Source: Thalassotalea_B piscium_A (GTDB taxonomy: Bacteria; Pseudomonadota; Gammaproteobacteria; Enterobacterales; Alteromonadaceae). Taken from it: DNA of 64,000 nucleotides. The stretch covers positions 496,001 to 560,000 of the forward strand of contig CP186339.1 in assembly GCA_049347715.1 (NCBI GenBank), in the 5' to 3' direction. Numbering within the stretch: position 1 is the stretch's first letter; each line of letters starts with the position of its first letter. The notes under the pieces are model-generated. The model was given only the letters and a program-made list of their open reading frames with translations, searched no databases and had not been told where the DNA came from. The translations under genes were made by a program, and so were the position numbers. Below, in pieces: positions 53,410-61,669 of the stretch.

Positions 53410-56157
53410 TTATTTTTCTATTTTACTCATGTCTCCAGCTTTAATTATAGTAAAGTTGTCTACTGATAAATAACGACGTACAACTTTATTAATATCATCA
53501 ACTGTTAATTTCTTCATCTCTTGTTCATACTTTTTATCAAATTGCATTGTTCGGTTTAAGCGTAAATTTTTATTTAATTTACCTGCAAGTTCTCTGTCTT
53601 GAGAGCGGCTAACTTTACGACCTTGTAGTAAACCCGATTTAGCACTTTTAACCTCATCTTCAGTGAAGCCATCTTTAATTAAACGAGCGACTTCTTCTTT
53701 AAATCCAATCTCAACTTTATCTAAGTTTTGTGGAGCACAAATAGCGTATGCACCTAGTGACGCGTGTTGATCTTCTGAGCTTAAGGATAAAAATGAGCCC
53801 GCACCATAACTTAAACCATCTTTCTGACGTAAGCGAGTAGCTAAACGACTGTTTAGAAAACCTCCGCCTAACATATAATTGGCCATAGTTAATGCCGGTG
53901 CATCTTTATGGAATTCACCAATAGGTAGACTAGTTGAAGCAACAAAAGTCGCATTTTCTTTATCCGGCGTGTTGAAATCTAAAGTGTTCACCGATAACTT
54001 TTTATATGGGCTTTCAATGCGATGATAGGGCTTTGTAGCTGTCCAGTCAGAGGTGATGTCCTTAATCGTTTTAGTGACTTTCGCTTGGTCGAAATCTCCG
54101 GTTACTGTCACTTGCATATGGTTGGCACCATAGAAATTACGATGGAAGTCTTTTACTTGTTTCAACGTTAATTTATCTAAGTCAGCTAAAGCTTCTTCAA
54201 ATGTTGAAATATAGTTTGGATGTCCTTTTGGATAAGGATTTTGATGACGAGAGTATGCTCTAAATGCAATTGATTGTGGATCTTGCAATTGTTGTTCAAG
54301 GGAAACTTTTAATTCATTTTTATAAATTTCAAACTCTTTTTCCGTGTAGGCGGGTTGCTGTAATACTTCAGCGACTAGCTTTAATGTGTCTATTAAATTA
54401 GCGCTTGTGGTATTAATTGACGCATAAGCGTTTTCACTGCCACCACCAATACGAACTTGAGATTCTAATTTATCAAAAGCTTCTTTGAGTTGCTCACGTG
54501 TATAGTTTTTACTACCACGCATTAACATTGCACCTGCTGCACTTCCTACAGTGTTCAAACCAAAGAGAGATTTTTCATCGCCCATTTGTAGGTTTAAACT
54601 GACAACAACTGATTCACCACGTGTTTTCTTCGGTAATAAGGCTACTTTAACGCCATTATCTAAATTGATAATAGCTGTACGTTGATCAATATTGTCATGA
54701 GAAGGGTCAAAAGCTTCTCCTTGCGCAACTTGTTTACGTCCTTTATAACCATCAAGCATTTTGCTAACACTATCTACTTTAGGTATTTCAACGCGCTCTG
54801 GTTTTTCTGCGGGGATGAATTTACCTAAAGTACGATTGTTACGAGTAATGTATTTAGTCGCTACTCGTTGAACATCTTCAACAGTCACTTTTTCTATTCG
54901 ATCTCGATTTAAAAACTGTAAGCGCCAATCCCCCATACCTAACCATTCGCTTAAGTTAAGTGCAATTCTTTCAGAGGAATTAAATGACAATTTAATATTT
55001 TTCAATAGGCTACGTTTGGCTTTTTCTACTTCATCAGCTGTAATAACGTTTGTTTGAATATTTTCTAACGTTGCAAGCATCGCTTTTTGAGTGTCAGCTA
55101 AGTTAGTTGCTTTATCAACTTGTGCCACAAAAATTGCTACGCCAGGTTCTTGCCATTGAAAGTTCATTCCAAAGGTTTCACTTGCCAATTTTTTTTCTAC
55201 AACGGCTTTATGTAAGCGACCATTTGGCGTTGCTGCAAGCACAGAATTTAGTACATCAATTGCCGCAAAATCTGGATGGGAGCCTGCAGGAACATGGTAC
55301 ATTGCTCCAATCAATTGAATATCACCGACACGGCGTACAATAACTTCTCTTTCTCCATCTTGAGCTGGTTCTTGTGTATATAAGGCTTGGATCGTACGAC
55401 TTGGCTTGGCTATTTTCCCAAAGGTGTTGTTGATTTTTTTTAAGATGTCTTTTTTATCAAATTTACCTGCAACAATAAGGGTCGCATTATCTGGTTGGTA
55501 ATAGTTACGGTAAAATGCTTGTAAGCGATCAATCGGTACATTTTCTAAATCAGAGCGAGAGCCTATGGTTGATTTTCCATAGTTGTGCCATTCAAATGCC
55601 GCTGCCATCATACGTTGTAATGTGATTCTAAAGGGATCATTTTCTCCGCTTTCAAATTCATTACGGACAACCGTCATCTCACTGTCTAAGTCTTTTTTAG
55701 CGATAAATGAGTTGACCATACGATCGGCTTCCATATCTAAAGCCCAATCAATATTTTCTTCTGTAGCAGCGAACGTTTCAAAATAGTTGGTGCGGTCAGT
55801 CCAAGTAGAACCATTAGGTCGAGCACCATGAGAGCTAAGCTCGGATGGAATATCTTTATGTTTCGGTGTACCTTTAAAAACAAGATGTTCAAGTAAATGA
55901 GCCATACCTGTTTCACCATAGTTTTCATGCTTAGAGCCAACATGGTAAGTCACATTAACGGTAACCGTTTCTTTGGTTTGATCGGGAAATAATAACACTT
56001 GTAGTCCATTAGCAAGTTGATACTCACTAATACCTTCAACGTCTGTGATTTTTTCAATTTTATTTTCAGCATTAACTGTAGAGCTAAAAGTGGAAACACT
56101 AAAAACTAGTGTAGCAACTAAGGCTATACTGGGCTGTTTTATCCATTGCTTTATCAT
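53410..56157 (-). CDS. M16-family zinc metallopeptidase, two-domain, exported
   Basis: A 915-residue insulinase/pitrilysin-type peptidase with a signal peptide (about residues 1-30) and two M16 halves. The active site HLLEHLVFKG (inverted zinc motif HxxEH) is in the first half, with the downstream Glu of the family about 75 residues later (VVRNEFESGEND). The second half lacks the zinc motif, as is usual. It is probably periplasmic. Substrate is unknown; such enzymes degrade peptides or process exported proteins. Confidence 0.93.
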   Translation of the reverse strand: MIKQWIKQPSIALVATLVFSVSTFSSTVNAENKIEKITDVEGISEYQLANGLQVLLFPDQTKETVTVNVTYHVGSKHENYGETGMAHLLEHLVFKGTPKHKDIPSELSSHGARPNGSTWTDRTNYFETFAATEENIDWALDMEADRMVNSFIAKKDLDSEMTVVRNEFESGENDPFRITLQRMMAAAFEWHNYGKSTIGSRSDLENVPIDRLQAFYRNYYQPDNATLIVAGKFDKKDILKKINNTFGKIAKPSRTIQALYTQEPAQDGEREVIVRRVGDIQLIGAMYHVPAGSHPDFAAIDVLNSVLAATPNGRLHKAVVEKKLASETFGMNFQWQEPGVAIFVAQVDKATNLADTQKAMLATLENIQTNVITADEVEKAKRSLLKNIKLSFNSSERIALNLSEWLGMGDWRLQFLNRDRIEKVTVEDVQRVATKYITRNNRTLGKFIPAEKPERVEIPKVDSVSKMLDGYKGRKQVAQGEAFDPSHDNIDQRTAIINLDNGVKVALLPKKTRGESVVVSLNLQMGDEKSLFGLNTVGSAAGAMLMRGSKNYTREQLKEAFDKLESQVRIGGGSENAYASINTTSANLIDTLKLVAEVLQQPAYTEKEFEIYKNELKVSLEQQLQDPQSIAFRAYSRHQNPYPKGHPNYISTFEEALADLDKLTLKQVKDFHRNFYGANHMQVTVTGDFDQAKVTKTIKDITSDWTATKPYHRIESPYKKLSVNTLDFNTPDKENATFVASTSLPIGEFHKDAPALTMANYMLGGGFLNSRLATRLRQKDGLSYGAGSFLSLSSEDQHASLGAYAICAPQNLDKVEIGFKEEVARLIKDGFTEDEVKSAKSGLLQGRKVSRSQDRELAGKLNKNLRLNRTMQFDKKYEQEMKKLTVDDINKVVRRYLSVDNFTIIKAGDMSKIEK

Positions 56158-56267
56158 CTTATTTTCCTAGTTTGATTAAGACGGAACTACTGTAACAATT
56201 TGTAAATATATTGTTAAGTGTTTCTCTCAGGAATAAGTAATTGGTTAGTAAGTACTCGTTAATTTAA

Positions 56268-56316
56268 TGCACTAAATAATCTCATCATCTTTAATTTAAA
56301 GCACTACATTGGTGCA
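56268..56316 (+). promoter_or_regulatory. NtrC enhancer sites for glnK-amtB
   Basis: GCACTACATTGGTGCA (56301-56316) matches the NtrC consensus TGCACTANNTTGGTGCA at all but the first base, and a half-site TGCACTA lies at 56268-56274. They lie about 100-130 bases before the predicted start of the glnK transcript, the usual enhancer distance. Confidence 0.75.
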
Positions 56317-56317
56317 T

Positions 56318-56344
56318 AAAAAACAGGTAACCATCCTGTTTTTA
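56318..56344 (+). terminator. Hairpin with T run between NtrC site and glnK promoter
   Basis: AAAAACAGG (56319-56327) and CCTGTTTTT (56335-56343) form a nine-pair stem with a seven-base loop. It looks like an intrinsic terminator although no gene is known to end here. Confidence 0.6.
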
Positions 56345-56378
56345 CTTTAAGTGGTTGTTTTTTAAATTGTTAATCTCT

Positions 56379-56396
56379 TTGGCATGTAGGTTGAAT
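56379..56396 (+). promoter_or_regulatory. Sigma-54-like promoter of glnK
   Basis: TTGGCATGTAGGTTGAAT fits the sigma-54 pattern TGGCAYG-N4-TTGC with GG and GA exactly ten bases apart (consensus GC; one mismatch in the -12 element). The start would be near 56406, 23 bases before the glnK ATG. Confidence 0.65.
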
Positions 56397-56428
56397 AGTA
56401 TCTACCAAACAATAATGAGGGGTTTAAC

Positions 56429-56767
56429 ATGAAATTGATAAGCGCAATTATCAAACCATTTAAGTTGGATGATGTCAGAGAGGCTATTTCTGAAGTTGGC
56501 GTCGAAGGTTTAACGGTAAGTGAAGTCAAAGGTTTTGGTCGTCAAAAAGGGCACACTGAATTATATCGAGGTGCAGAATATCAAGTTGATTTCTTACCCA
56601 AAGTTAAATTAGAGATCGCTGTTAATGATGACTTGGTAGAACGTTTAGTTGAAACCATCACAAAATCAGCACATACCGGGAAAATAGGCGATGGTAAAAT
56701 TTTCGTTTATAACCTTGAACAAGCTATACGTATCCGTACTGGCGAAACTGACACAGAAGCATTATAG
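56429..56767 (+). CDS. glnK: PII signalling protein GlnK
   Basis: A 112-residue PII trimer subunit that controls the AmtB ammonium channel. The uridylylation Tyr51 is present in the T-loop (HTELYRGAEYQVDF), and the nucleotide-binding motif TGKIGDGKIFV is intact. It precedes amtB by eight bases, the classical glnK-amtB operon, which together with the NtrC/sigma-54 elements upstream favours glnK over glnB. Confidence 0.92.
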   Translation: MKLISAIIKPFKLDDVREAISEVGVEGLTVSEVKGFGRQKGHTELYRGAEYQVDFLPKVKLEIAVNDDLVERLVETITKSAHTGKIGDGKIFVYNLEQAIRIRTGETDTEAL

Positions 56768-56775
56768 GAGGCACC

Positions 56776-58035
56776 ATGGAACAAAATATTTTTCATCTTC
56801 AATATGCCATGGACACATTTTATTTTCTTGTGTGTGGCGCACTAGTTATGTGGATGGCAGCTGGCTTCTCTATGTTAGAAGCGGGTTTAGTCAGATCAAA
56901 AAATACCACTGAAATATTAACCAAGAACGTAGCGCTTTATGCTATTGCTTGTACTATGTATTTAGCTTGTGGTTATGAAATTATGTATGGCGGTGGCTAT
57001 TTCCTTTCAGGAATAGAAGTGGTTGATACTGAAGCTGTATTAAAAGAATTTGCCGGTCGTGAAGATGGTTTTACTGGCGGTGCTATTTACTCAAAAGCTT
57101 CTGACTTCTTTTTCCAAGTAGTTTTTGTTGCTACGGCGATGTCGATTGTTTCAGGTGCGGTAGCTGAGCGTATGAAATTATGGTCATTTTTAGCCTTTAG
57201 TGTAGTGTTAACTGCAGTTATTTACCCTATGGAAGGTAGCTGGACTTGGGGTGGAAACTCTGTCTTTGGTTTATATACATTAGGTGATTTAGGTTTCTCT
57301 GATTTTGCAGGCTCAGGTATTGTTCATATGGCCGGTGCAGCAGCAGCATTATCTGGGGTATTACTATTAGGTGCTCGTAAAGGGAAATATAGTGATAACG
57401 GAAAAATTAATGCAATCCCAGGATCAAATCTACCTCTAGCAACTTTAGGTACATTCATTTTATGGATGGGATGGTTTGGTTTTAACGGTGGTTCAGTATT
57501 AAAACTAGCTGATATCGGCAATTCAAACTCAGTTGCTATGGTCTTCTTAAATACCAATGCAGCGGCAGCTGGTGGTGCCATTGCAGCATTAATATTAGCT
57601 AAAATACTATTTAAAAAAGCTGATTTAACTATGGCATTAAATGGTGCATTAGCAGGTCTTGTGGCTATTACAGCTGAGCCTTCTACGCCTACAGCATTAC
57701 AAGCAACCTTATTTGGTGCTATTGGTGGTTTGATTGTCGTTGGTGCAGTTATTAGCTTAGATAAATTGAAAATAGATGATCCTGTTGGAGCGATTTCAGT
57801 TCATGGTGTTGTAGGTCTTTTCGGTTTATTAATTGTACCAATCACTAATTCAGCTTCTACTTTTAGTGGTCAGCTTATTGGTGCAGCAACTATATTCACT
57901 TGGGTATTCGTGACTAGTACTGTTGTTTGGTTGATTATAAAATGGACAATAGGTTTGCGTGTAACAGAAGAAGAAGAATATGAAGGGATGGATCAATCTG
58001 ATTGTGGATTAGAAGCATACCCTGAGTTTACTTAA
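56776..58035 (+). CDS. amtB: Ammonium transporter AmtB
   Basis: A 419-residue Amt channel. The twin pore His residues are visible in HMAGAAAALSG and ISVHGVVGLFG. It begins without an evident cleavable signal peptide (MEQNIFHLQYAMDTF), as in many non-enteric Amt proteins. It contains the family motifs GAVAERMKLWSF and LILWMGWFGFNGGS-like sequence (FILWMGWFGFNGGS). Cotranscribed with glnK, whose product blocks the channel when nitrogen is plentiful. A terminator follows. Confidence 0.95.
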   Translation: MEQNIFHLQYAMDTFYFLVCGALVMWMAAGFSMLEAGLVRSKNTTEILTKNVALYAIACTMYLACGYEIMYGGGYFLSGIEVVDTEAVLKEFAGREDGFTGGAIYSKASDFFFQVVFVATAMSIVSGAVAERMKLWSFLAFSVVLTAVIYPMEGSWTWGGNSVFGLYTLGDLGFSDFAGSGIVHMAGAAAALSGVLLLGARKGKYSDNGKINAIPGSNLPLATLGTFILWMGWFGFNGGSVLKLADIGNSNSVAMVFLNTNAAAAGGAIAALILAKILFKKADLTMALNGALAGLVAITAEPSTPTALQATLFGAIGGLIVVGAVISLDKLKIDDPVGAISVHGVVGLFGLLIVPITNSASTFSGQLIGAATIFTWVFVTSTVVWLIIKWTIGLRVTEEEEYEGMDQSDCGLEAYPEFT

Positions 58036-58060
58036 TCATTAATAAGTAAATCAGCATATT

Positions 58061-58089
58061 AAAGCCTTCCTATATGGAGGGCTTTTTTA
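58061..58089 (+). terminator. Terminator after amtB
   Basis: AAAGCCTTCC pairs with GGAGGGCTTT (one G-U) with the loop TATAT, followed by TTTT. Confidence 0.8.
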
Positions 58090-58456
58090 TTTTAATAGCG
58101 TATTCATCAAAACCCTTTTTTACCTACTCAATATTCTATAATGACAGAATTAGGCAAGTTTGAGCCTGTAAGGGGCAATATCCTTAATGAAGTTGTTAAG
58201 TCTCAGGCTAGTAAATGAAATCAGCTCGTTAAAAAAAACATAGTTATATATAATGACATCAGGGCGCACTTACATTTTGCACTGAAAAAACCAATTCAAG
58301 TCGACAAAAAATAGTGATGACATCAGCTATCTGTCTTGCTTTTCAGCACAGCAATTTACGCGAGAGTACGACAAGAGTAATGAGTTACTGTCAATTAGTG
58401 AAAAATGTGTAAAATTAGCCTACTAAAATAATAATAACTCACCTTAGGAGCAATAA
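58090..58456. other. Intergenic region upstream of the DyP peroxidase gene
   Basis: No gene is visible in this 367-base AT-rich region. AGCCTG (58163-58168) and CAGGCT (58204-58209) enclose AAGG/CCTT (58170-58173, 58182-58185), with a competing pair AGGC/GCCT (58152-58155, 58164-58167). A direct repeat TGACATCAG occurs at about 58253 and 58318. AGGAG at 58446-58450 is the ribosome site of the next gene. Confidence 0.5.
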
Positions 58457-59389
58457 ATGGCTAGAGAACAATTTGGTATATGCGCAGAGCCTAGCTTACA
58501 CGGATACTACTTATTGTTTAATGTGCTAGATGATAATAATGATTATATTCGTCAAGCATTGTCTCGACTTCCCGCGCTATTTGATAAATATGCGGATAGA
58601 TTTTCAGAAAGTAACATAACTGGCGTTATCGCAATAGGTGCCAATTATTGGGATGAGCTATTTCCAACGGCAAGACCTAAGCATCTAAAACCCTTTAGTG
58701 AAATATCATGTGATGATCGTATTGCTCCTGCGGTAAATTATGATTTGTATATTGAGATCAGAAGTGATCGTGCCGATGTTAATCATATTGTTGCTGGTAA
58801 AGTGTGTGCTTTACTTGCTGAGAGTGTTGATTTGATTGAACAAGTAAGAGGCTTTCGCTTTCTCGATGGGCGTGATTTAACAGGATTTGTTGATGGCACT
58901 GAAAATCCTAAAGGGCGTCACCGTCGTGAGATTGCATTAGTGCATGCGGAAGACGATGATAAATTTTCAGGTGGAAGTTATCTACATATCCAACGATATC
59001 GTCATAATTTGAATCATTGGAATACACTTGAAGTTAAAGAACAAGAAGATGTGTTTGCACGTACTAAAATCGATAACGAAGAATACACCTCGGAAAATAA
59101 ACCATTAACAGCTCATATAAAGCGGGTTAATTTAAAAGACGAGCAGGGAAAAAGTATAGAAATTTTGCGGCAGAGCATGCCTTATGGGGATATGAAACTT
59201 CAAGGCCTGTTCTTTACTGCTTATTGTCAATCACCTGAACCTTTTACAATGATGCTAAAAAGTATGATAGAAGGTGATGAGGATGGTAATTTCGATCATA
59301 TGCTCAAATATACGCAAGCGGAAACGGGAGCTGCCTTTTTTGCACCAAGCCTAAATATTTTAGCTGAGCTAATGCAAGTAAAAGATTAG
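58457..59389 (+). CDS. DyP-type heme peroxidase (YfeX-like)
   Basis: A 310-residue dye-decolourising peroxidase without a signal peptide. The distal motif GFVDGTENP carries the catalytic Asp, the proximal His is in LTAHIKRVN, and the distal Arg is in ILRQSMPYGD. The length and cytoplasmic location fit YfeX-like (class B) DyP enzymes. It may handle peroxide or act on heme; no encapsulin gene is nearby. AGGAG precedes the ATG with good spacing. Confidence 0.92.
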   Translation: MAREQFGICAEPSLHGYYLLFNVLDDNNDYIRQALSRLPALFDKYADRFSESNITGVIAIGANYWDELFPTARPKHLKPFSEISCDDRIAPAVNYDLYIEIRSDRADVNHIVAGKVCALLAESVDLIEQVRGFRFLDGRDLTGFVDGTENPKGRHRREIALVHAEDDDKFSGGSYLHIQRYRHNLNHWNTLEVKEQEDVFARTKIDNEEYTSENKPLTAHIKRVNLKDEQGKSIEILRQSMPYGDMKLQGLFFTAYCQSPEPFTMMLKSMIEGDEDGNFDHMLKYTQAETGAAFFAPSLNILAELMQVKD

Positions 59390-59405
59390 CATTAACATAA
59401 GATAT

Positions 59406-59879
59406 TTAGGTTAAATTTTTAGAAAACAACAACTCGAGTTTAGCAATGGTTTGCTTTATTTCTGAAATATTAGAGGGGGCGATAAAAATAGTATCGTCGC
59501 CTGCAATAGTACCGAGCACACCGTCACTTTTACTTAAGCTATCTAATAACCTTGCAATCAGTTGAGCAGCACCGGGACTTGTTCTAATAATAATCATCAC
59601 ATCATTATGTTCAATATCTAAAACAAGTTGTTTTAATGGACTTTTTGCTGTGGGAACGCCAAGTTCAGCGGGTAGGCAGTAGACCATTTCTTGGCGAGCA
59701 TTACGGGTTCTAACGGCGCCAAATTTACTTAACATCCGTGAAACTTTAGATTGACTAACGTTATCAAACCCTTCGGTTTTTAAGGCGTCAACTATTTCAC
59801 CCTGTGAGCTAAATTGTTCTGCTTTAAGTAGATCTTTAAAGGCTTGTACTAAGGCTTCTTGTTTTTGCGGTCCTGTCAT
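59406..59879 (-). CDS. argR: Arginine repressor ArgR
   Basis: A 157-residue arginine repressor, aligning closely with E. coli ArgR from MTGPQKQEALVQAFKDLL; the GTG at 59888 would add three residues. The DNA-binding helix SQSKVSRMLSKFGAVRTRN and the C-terminal arginine-binding motif GTIAGDDTIFIAPS are intact. It is divergent from mdh, the position of argR in enteric and marine gammaproteobacteria, which supports it as the classical repressor of arginine biosynthesis. Confidence 0.95.
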   Translation of the reverse strand: MTGPQKQEALVQAFKDLLKAEQFSSQGEIVDALKTEGFDNVSQSKVSRMLSKFGAVRTRNARQEMVYCLPAELGVPTAKSPLKQLVLDIEHNDVMIIIRTSPGAAQLIARLLDSLSKSDGVLGTIAGDDTIFIAPSNISEIKQTIAKLELLFSKNLT

Positions 59880-59888
59880 AAACTTCAC

Positions 59889-60079
59889 TAATTATTAATT
59901 CAGATAATGCGGGGAGTTTTATACTCCTGCTATAATACCAAGGTATTATTTCATAAATTTCATTATACGGTATCCTTGTATACCATAACAGATGAATAAT
60001 AATTGTTTTTTGGTGCTTGATGCTATATCTTTTGGGCACCAAAATATTTACGTAATTACTCAAATTTCGGAGACAACCC
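59889..60079. promoter_or_regulatory. argR-mdh divergent region with repeats and an ARG-box-like site
   Basis: TGAATAATAATTGT (59993-60006) matches 8 of 10 defined positions of the ARG box TGAAT-N4-ATTCA. Further dyads ATACC-AA-GGTAT (about 59937-59948) and GGTAT...ATACC (about 59969-59984) lie closer to argR. Autoregulation of argR here is typical of the family; the assignment is tentative. Confidence 0.4.
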
Positions 60080-61015
60080 ATGAAAGTAGCAGTTTTAGGC
60101 GCAGCTGGCGGTATCGGACAAGCGTTATCTTTACTCTTAAAAACTCAATTACCTGCAGGATCTGAACTAGCTTTATATGATGTTGCACCAGTAGTACCAG
60201 GTGTTGCTGTTGATTTATCTCATATCCCTACAGCGGTAAAAGTTGCTGGATATGGTGCTGATGCATTAGGTGACGCGTTAACGGGTGCTGATATTGTAAT
60301 TATTCCAGCAGGTATGCCACGTAAACCAGGTATGGACCGTGCTGATCTTTTTGCTGTAAATGCTGGCATTATTAAAACGTTAGCTGAAGGGATTGTTGCT
60401 AATTGTCCAAAAGCGTTAGTAGGTGTTATTACTAACCCAGTTAATGGAACTGTTCCAATTGTTGCTGAAGTATTCAAAAAAGCGGGTACTTATGATGCGA
60501 ACCGTGTATTTGGTGTAACTACTTTAGATGTTATTCGTAGTGAAGCGTTTGTTGCTGAATTAAAAGGCTTAGATGTTGCACAAACTAAAGTACCTGTTAT
60601 TGGTGGTCACTCAGGCACAACGATTCTACCTTTGCTTTCACAAGTTGAAGGCGTAGAGTTTTCAGATGAAGAAGTTGCTGCTTTAACACCACGTATTCAA
60701 AATGCAGGTACAGAAGTTGTTAATGCTAAAGCCGGTGGTGGTTCTGCAACATTATCAATGGGCGCTGCTGCTGCACGTTTTTGTATGTCTTTAGTGAAAG
60801 GTTTACAAGGCGAAAGTGTTATTGATTACGCTTATGTTGAAGTAGAAGGTGGCGATGCACCCTATTTTGCACACCCTGTTCGTTTAGGTAAAAATGGTGT
60901 TGAAGAAATTTTGTCTTACGGCGAGTTAAGTGCGTTTGAACAAAAAGCAAAAGATGACATGCTAGCAACACTTAATGCAGATATTCAAGAAGGTGTTGAT
61001 TTTATCAACGGCTAA
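60080..61015 (+). CDS. mdh: Malate dehydrogenase
   Basis: A 311-residue NAD-dependent malate dehydrogenase of the citric acid cycle. The N-terminal nucleotide-binding VLGAAGGIGQALSLLL, substrate Arg residues in GMPRKPGMDR, and the catalytic His in GGHSGTTILPL are present. The size matches E. coli Mdh (312). GGAG lies before the ATG. A strong terminator follows its stop. Confidence 0.97.
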   Translation: MKVAVLGAAGGIGQALSLLLKTQLPAGSELALYDVAPVVPGVAVDLSHIPTAVKVAGYGADALGDALTGADIVIIPAGMPRKPGMDRADLFAVNAGIIKTLAEGIVANCPKALVGVITNPVNGTVPIVAEVFKKAGTYDANRVFGVTTLDVIRSEAFVAELKGLDVAQTKVPVIGGHSGTTILPLLSQVEGVEFSDEEVAALTPRIQNAGTEVVNAKAGGGSATLSMGAAAARFCMSLVKGLQGESVIDYAYVEVEGGDAPYFAHPVRLGKNGVEEILSYGELSAFEQKAKDDMLATLNADIQEGVDFING

Positions 61016-61041
61016 TGTCTATTTCGCAATGAAATAATATG

Positions 61042-61068
61042 AAAACCGCCTTCTTTGGCGGTTTTTTT
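61042..61068 (+). terminator. Terminator after mdh
   Basis: AAAACCGCC pairs with GGCGGTTTT over the loop TTCTTT, followed by TTT. A textbook intrinsic terminator. Confidence 0.9.
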
Positions 61069-61176
61069 ATAGGTGGCGATCAAAAAAAAAGCAAGCAAAA
61101 TAAAATCACTAGGATATTTCAGGTTAACTCGGTAAAATCATGGCTAATTAATAGTTAATTTGTTGGCTTTTTTTCA

Positions 61177-61653
61177 ATGATGTCTACGCGTAAAAAAAAT
61201 GAAGCGGAATTAGTTGCCGCATTTAAAGCCTTGTTGAATGACCAGTGTTATGGCTCTCAAGGACAATTAGCTGATGCTTTGGCAGAGCAAGGTTTTACTA
61301 ATATGTCGCAAGCCAAAATTTCACGATTATTGTCAAAGCTTGGGGCTGTTAAAATGCGTAATACGAATAGCCAAGTCGTGTATATTTTGCCAGATGAACT
61401 TGCGATCCCAAGATCAAAACAAGCAATAGAATCTGTCGTTATGAGTGTTAAGCATAATAATATGCAAATCATTGTCAAAACAGGCATTGGTGGGGCACCT
61501 TTGATTTCACGTATGCTTGATAGCTTAGGTGAGTCTGTGGGGATTTTAGGCACCTTAGCTGGCGACGATACTATTTTTATAGCACCGTCTGATGTGAACA
61601 AAATCAATGAAATAACGGACGATATACGAGCAAAGTTGGGGTTAGGGGATTAG
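61177..61653 (+). CDS. Second ArgR-family repressor
   Basis: A 158-residue ArgR paralogue of the protein at 59406-59879. It keeps the recognition region MSQAKISRLLSKLGAVKMRN and the GTLAGDDTIFIAPS effector motif, so it should still bind arginine or a similar ligand, but differs in the recognition helix and linker (SNSQVVYILPDELAIPRSKQ-like). It lies downstream of mdh in the same direction, separated from it by a terminator; no ribosome site is clear before ATG 61177 or 61180. It might form mixed hexamers or control a different target. Confidence 0.88.
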   Translation: MMSTRKKNEAELVAAFKALLNDQCYGSQGQLADALAEQGFTNMSQAKISRLLSKLGAVKMRNTNSQVVYILPDELAIPRSKQAIESVVMSVKHNNMQIIVKTGIGGAPLISRMLDSLGESVGILGTLAGDDTIFIAPSDVNKINEITDDIRAKLGLGD

Positions 61654-61669
61654 CTTTGTTTTATATGCT

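Noticed and set aside
53410..56157. Two separate M16 peptidase genes
   Set aside because: The frame is continuous, and a catalytic half followed by an inactive half is the normal family layout.
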